Below are positions 6,508-8,848 of a stretch of DNA of 8,848 bases, piece after piece; position 1 is the stretch's first letter; each line of letters opens with the position of its first letter. A program made the position numbers and the translations under genes. This DNA is from Acidimicrobiaceae bacterium. GTDB lineage: Bacteria > Actinomycetota > Acidimicrobiia > Acidimicrobiales > RAAP-2. The notes under the pieces are model-generated. The model saw only the letters and a program-made list of their open reading frames with translations, was not told where the DNA came from and ran no database searches. The DNA lies in NCBI GenBank assembly GCA_003133005.1, contig PKZI01000223.1, positions 1 through 8,848 on the forward strand, written 5' to 3'.

Positions 6508-7020
6508 GTGGACGACTTCCACCAACTACGAAGAACGGCGCTGAACGGGGCCTTCCCACGTGATCTCGGGCCCTCCGAAGTCACCGCGCGCCGCGCACTG
6601 GCGCGTTGTCGAGTGAACATGCAAGCGGCAACGACCGCGAGTGTGGCGGCGAACGCCATGAACAAAGGTGACGTGTTGGCAACCGCGCGCGTCGCGGGAA
6701 TTCAAGCGGCGAAACAAGCGGCCTCGTTGCTCCCAATGTCGCATCCCGTGCTCGTGGGCAATGTGTACGTGAACTTCGTGATTGCCGACACGCACATCGA
6801 GGTCGAGGCGAGCGTCGACACGGTCGACCGCACGGGTGTTGAAATGGAAGCGCTCACTGCGGTGACGGTGGCGGCGCTCACGATTTATGACATGTGCAAG
6901 TCGACGGACCGAACGATGACCATTGAAAACGTTGCTCTGTGGGAGAAGTCCGGAGGTCGTTCGGGCACCTGGCGGCGCGAAGAGGCACTTCTCGAAGCAG
7001 AGAAAAAGACCTCCCTCTGA
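6508..7020 (+). CDS. moaC: MoaC, cyclic pyranopterin monophosphate synthase
   Basis: 170 residues. MoaC turns the MoaA product 3',8-cyclo-7,8-dihydro-GTP into cyclic pyranopterin monophosphate, an early step of molybdenum-cofactor synthesis in the cytosol. Conserved positions are Lys53 in KGDVLATARVAGIQAAK, His79, Glu112 and Glu114 in TGVEMEALTA, Asp128 and Lys131 in IYDMCK, and Lys147 in EKSGGRSG. These line up almost residue for residue with E. coli MoaC. Two departures stand out. The usual PLCHP is PMSHP (Cys to Ser before His79). The N-terminal MVDVS motif is diverged to PRDLG. The start must be GTG 6508 or later because an in-frame TGA lies at 6502-6504. No Shine-Dalgarno is seen, and a TAGCAT six bases upstream suggests a leaderless start. 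No other cofactor gene is in the window. The PafBC-like gene follows after 70 bases on the same strand. Confidence 0.95.
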   Translation: MDDFHQLRRTALNGAFPRDLGPSEVTARRALARCRVNMQAATTASVAANAMNKGDVLATARVAGIQAAKQAASLLPMSHPVLVGNVYVNFVIADTHIEVEASVDTVDRTGVEMEALTAVTVAALTIYDMCKSTDRTMTIENVALWEKSGGRSGTWRREEALLEAEKKTSL

Positions 7021-7090
7021 AAATCGAGTGCCGCAGTGACGTCCCCCGTGGCGCGCCGCTACCTTTGGAGGTTGTGAGGGACGAGATTCG
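7021..7090 (+). promoter_or_regulatory. moaC / pafBC intergenic spacer
   Basis: The 70-base spacer has no clear hairpin terminator. An 8-base palindrome GGCGCGCC lies near 7050. GGAGG at 7067-7071 is a strong Shine-Dalgarno core but sits 19 bases from the chosen ATG. AGGG at 7077-7080 lies 10 bases from it and is the likelier ribosome-binding site. Whether the gene has its own promoter or is read through from moaC is unclear. Confidence 0.25.
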
Positions 7091-8848
7091 ATGAGCACCA
7101 TTCGAGGGGGAGTAGAGCAAAGTCGCGAACGACTGGTGGCGCTCGTGCTCTTGTTGCAACGTGCCTGGACCGATGGCAGGCCCCTTACGCAGGAAGAAAT
7201 AGTTCGCGACCTCAAAGTCGACGAATACCCCGTCTCGTCAAAGGGGCCCAAGAAAGTTCGCGCCTACGAAGGAAATGAAGGTGCTGTACGTCAGAAGTTC
7301 GAGCGCGACAAGGCGAAAATCCGTGATCTGGGCTTTGACATCGAGACGGTGACGTTGCCTGACGACAGCGTTGGCTACCGGATCGACCCTTCGAGCGGTT
7401 ACGCGCCGGTGATTCACTTCAGCGAGGACGAGCAGCGCGTCGTCCAGTTCAGCCTTCGGTTTTGTGGTTTTGGCACGTCGGGCGCCTTCAGTGTCTTTAA
7501 CGAAACGCCGGCGGGTGAGGGCGGACTGGCCTTCTCCGCGTATTACACCCCGGTGGTGCGAGCTCTTAAAACCCATCGGGCGCTTCGCTTCACGTATCAA
7601 TCGTCCACCAGCAAGGAACGGTTGGTCGATCCCCTCGTGATCCGGTTCTTTAATGGCGTGTCGTACCTCGTGGCGCGCGTACGTGACACCAACGAAATCA
7701 AGGGTTACCGCTTCTCGCGCATCACGAGCATGCCCGAGGTGCTCGCATCGACCTTCACCGTGGACGACGAACTACTGAGCCTGGCCAAGGCCTGGCGCGC
7801 CGAGTTTCAAAAGGCACCATCGCCCATTGACGTGGTGGTGACCACGAACGCCGACTACGCAAAGTTGCTCGTTGCTCAATATCCCGAGGCGCTCGCGGCA
7901 AAGAAGAAGGAAGGCAAGGTCGAAGTTGGGATCTCCTTTGCGAGCCCCAGGGCAGCCCTTCGTTTCGTGCTCGAAGCCGCGGAACGAGTGAGGTTACAAA
8001 GTCCGAAGTCGTTGCGCCAAGAGCTCGAGGAGTGGCTCAAGAGCGTCAACAAGGGTACGACACCTGATGTCGACACGCTTTCGTTTCCAGCCTCCGGTCC
8101 CAACGACGTGTTGGGCGAAACCCTCCAGTTATTGCACGCTGTCTATCTCTCGGAGGATGGTCTTCGGATAAGTGAACTCGCGACGCGATTCAACATGAGT
8201 CCTGATCACGTACGACTGATCATGGACCGTCTTTCGTCACTTGAACCCATGGCGGAATCAAACGATGGCTCGGAGCTCTTTCCCGCGCACGTCATAAAGG
8301 ACTGCGATGATTGGGACCACGAGGACACCGACGACTCGACGTATCGCGCGGACTTCGTCGACGAACTAGATGAGCCGTCGGCGCTGATGTGGCGAGATCT
8401 CTTTGAGCTCAATGTCGCGCTGCATGAAGCCTCGCGGGTTTATACCGATCCGGCGATCTACTCGGCGATCGAAAAGATCGAAGAGGTCGCCAGTCAATTC
8501 GTCCAGGTCGACTTGGCGGACGAATCGATGTTGCGCCAAGTCCAGCAGGCCGTTGATGGACACGAGCAAATCACGATCCTCTACACGCCCGGTTATTCCG
8601 AGGAGACGCGCGAACGCGTCATTGAGCCACGCGAACTCAAAGTCCTGAATGGCCACAGTTACGCCCGCGCGTACTGCACCACGCGAAAGTCCTGGCGAAC
8701 GTTTCGAGTCGATCGCATCAGCGACGTACTCGCACGTTCGTCGGTCACTGACGAGCGACCCAAGGATGATGTCGTGAACTGGCTCACTCAGGTGGGCGAC
8801 GAAGGCGACGAGGTCGTCGTCATCGTCGAAGCCTACGCGCGCTATCTG
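7091..8848 (+). CDS. pafBC: Fused PafB-PafC-like regulator with two WYL domains (3' end beyond window)
   Basis: From ATG 7091 the frame is open for 586 codons to the window edge without a stop. The architecture is duplicated. An N-terminal helix-turn-helix region (about 10-90: SRERLVALVLLLQRA, RPLTQEEIVRDL, QKFERDKAKIRDLGF) is typical of PafB. A first WYL domain follows (about 155-215: ALRFTYQ, RLVDPLVIRFFNGVSYLVA, YRFSRI) and a C-terminal extension (245-318). A second helix-turn-helix (about 340-385: LRISELATRFNMSPDHVRLI), an acidic linker (about 403-428) and a second WYL domain (about 485-550: ITILYTP, RVIEPRELKVLNGHSY, WRTFRVDRIS) complete it. The PafC half lacks its last part. PafBC activates the LexA-independent DNA-damage response in actinobacteria; there the two are usually neighbours or fused. 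Odd points: a Lys-rich insert (about 47-65) before FERDK, and Ser in place of the Trp of both WYL motifs. No proteasome (pafA, prc) gene is in view, so another WYL-family role remains possible. Confidence 0.85.
   Translation, partial: MSTIRGGVEQSRERLVALVLLLQRAWTDGRPLTQEEIVRDLKVDEYPVSSKGPKKVRAYEGNEGAVRQKFERDKAKIRDLGFDIETVTLPDDSVGYRIDPSSGYAPVIHFSEDEQRVVQFSLRFCGFGTSGAFSVFNETPAGEGGLAFSAYYTPVVRALKTHRALRFTYQSSTSKERLVDPLVIRFFNGVSYLVARVRDTNEIKGYRFSRITSMPEVLASTFTVDDELLSLAKAWRAEFQKAPSPIDVVVTTNADYAKLLVAQYPEALAAKKKEGKVEVGISFASPRAALRFVLEAAERVRLQSPKSLRQELEEWLKSVNKGTTPDVDTLSFPASGPNDVLGETLQLLHAVYLSEDGLRISELATRFNMSPDHVRLIMDRLSSLEPMAESNDGSELFPAHVIKDCDDWDHEDTDDSTYRADFVDELDEPSALMWRDLFELNVALHEASRVYTDPAIYSAIEKIEEVASQFVQVDLADESMLRQVQQAVDGHEQITILYTPGYSEETRERVIEPRELKVLNGHSYARAYCTTRKSWRTFRVDRISDVLARSSVTDERPKDDVVNWLTQVGDEGDEVVVIVEAYARYL

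Noticed and set aside
6425..6559. Upstream extension of the zinc-ribbon gene frame
   Set aside because: The family opening MPTYEYEC starts at 6424 with AGGAG in front. The extension would run through the promoter region and the moaC start.
7048..7060. GGCGCGCC palindrome before pafBC as an operator
   Set aside because: An 8-base G+C palindrome is expected by chance in DNA of this composition, and no second copy or flanking symmetry was seen.
6526..7251. Minus-strand ORF of 241 codons across moaC and into the pafBC start
   Set aside because: It overlaps conserved moaC codons in antisense; the product is Arg/His-rich low-quality sequence without family features.
1..8848. Mobile element, CRISPR array, tRNA/rRNA or defence system
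   Set aside because: No direct-repeat array, transposase, integrase, structural-RNA signature or defence gene was recognised. All genes fit ordinary chromosomal housekeeping or regulation.

Overview
The window is an ordinary-looking stretch of bacterial chromosome, most likely from an actinobacterium. An affiliation with Acidimicrobiia or a related uncultured lineage is possible, but that is only an inference. The clues are fairly high G+C, three GTG starts or start candidates (dxs, tldE, moaC), an actinobacterial-type DXS, and a fused PafBC-type regulator with two WYL domains. No tRNA, rRNA, CRISPR array, insertion sequence, integrase or phage gene was seen. Coding density is high and all genes read as intact except the two cut by the window edges.

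Layout. 1-241 (+): the last 79 codons of ftsX (cell-division ABC transporter permease). 325-2247 (-): dxs, the first enzyme of the MEP isoprenoid pathway, convergent with ftsX. 2297-2334: a perfect 12-bp hairpin, probably the terminator of the next gene. 2355-3167 (-): a membrane-anchored SIMPL (DUF541) protein with a His/Asp-rich N-terminal tail. 3168-3354: a divergent intergenic region holding three consecutive dyad symmetries and a candidate promoter. 3355-4779 and 4776-6131 (+): tldD and tldE (pmbA), translationally coupled by a GTGA overlap; they encode the two halves of a zinc metallopeptidase. 6128-6424 (-): a small FmdB-type zinc-ribbon protein that shares the palindromic CTAG with tldE as its stop. 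6425-6507: a divergent promoter region with a 9-bp inverted repeat. 6508-7020 (+): moaC (molybdenum cofactor synthesis). 7091-8848 (+): a 586-codon reading frame running off the window edge, the N-terminal part of a fused PafB-PafC-like WYL-domain transcription regulator.

Functional links. Only TldD and TldE clearly work together as one enzyme. DXS, MoaC and FtsX are housekeeping functions placed side by side. The PafBC-like protein is, by family knowledge, a DNA-damage response activator in actinobacteria. A partial match to its described promoter motif lies in front of moaC, but with non-standard spacing. I did not find a clearly new biological system. The points most worth a second look are the dyad-rich tldD/SIMPL intergenic region, the fmdB/moaC inverted repeat, the PafBC fusion, and candidate leaderless GTG starts of dxs and moaC.
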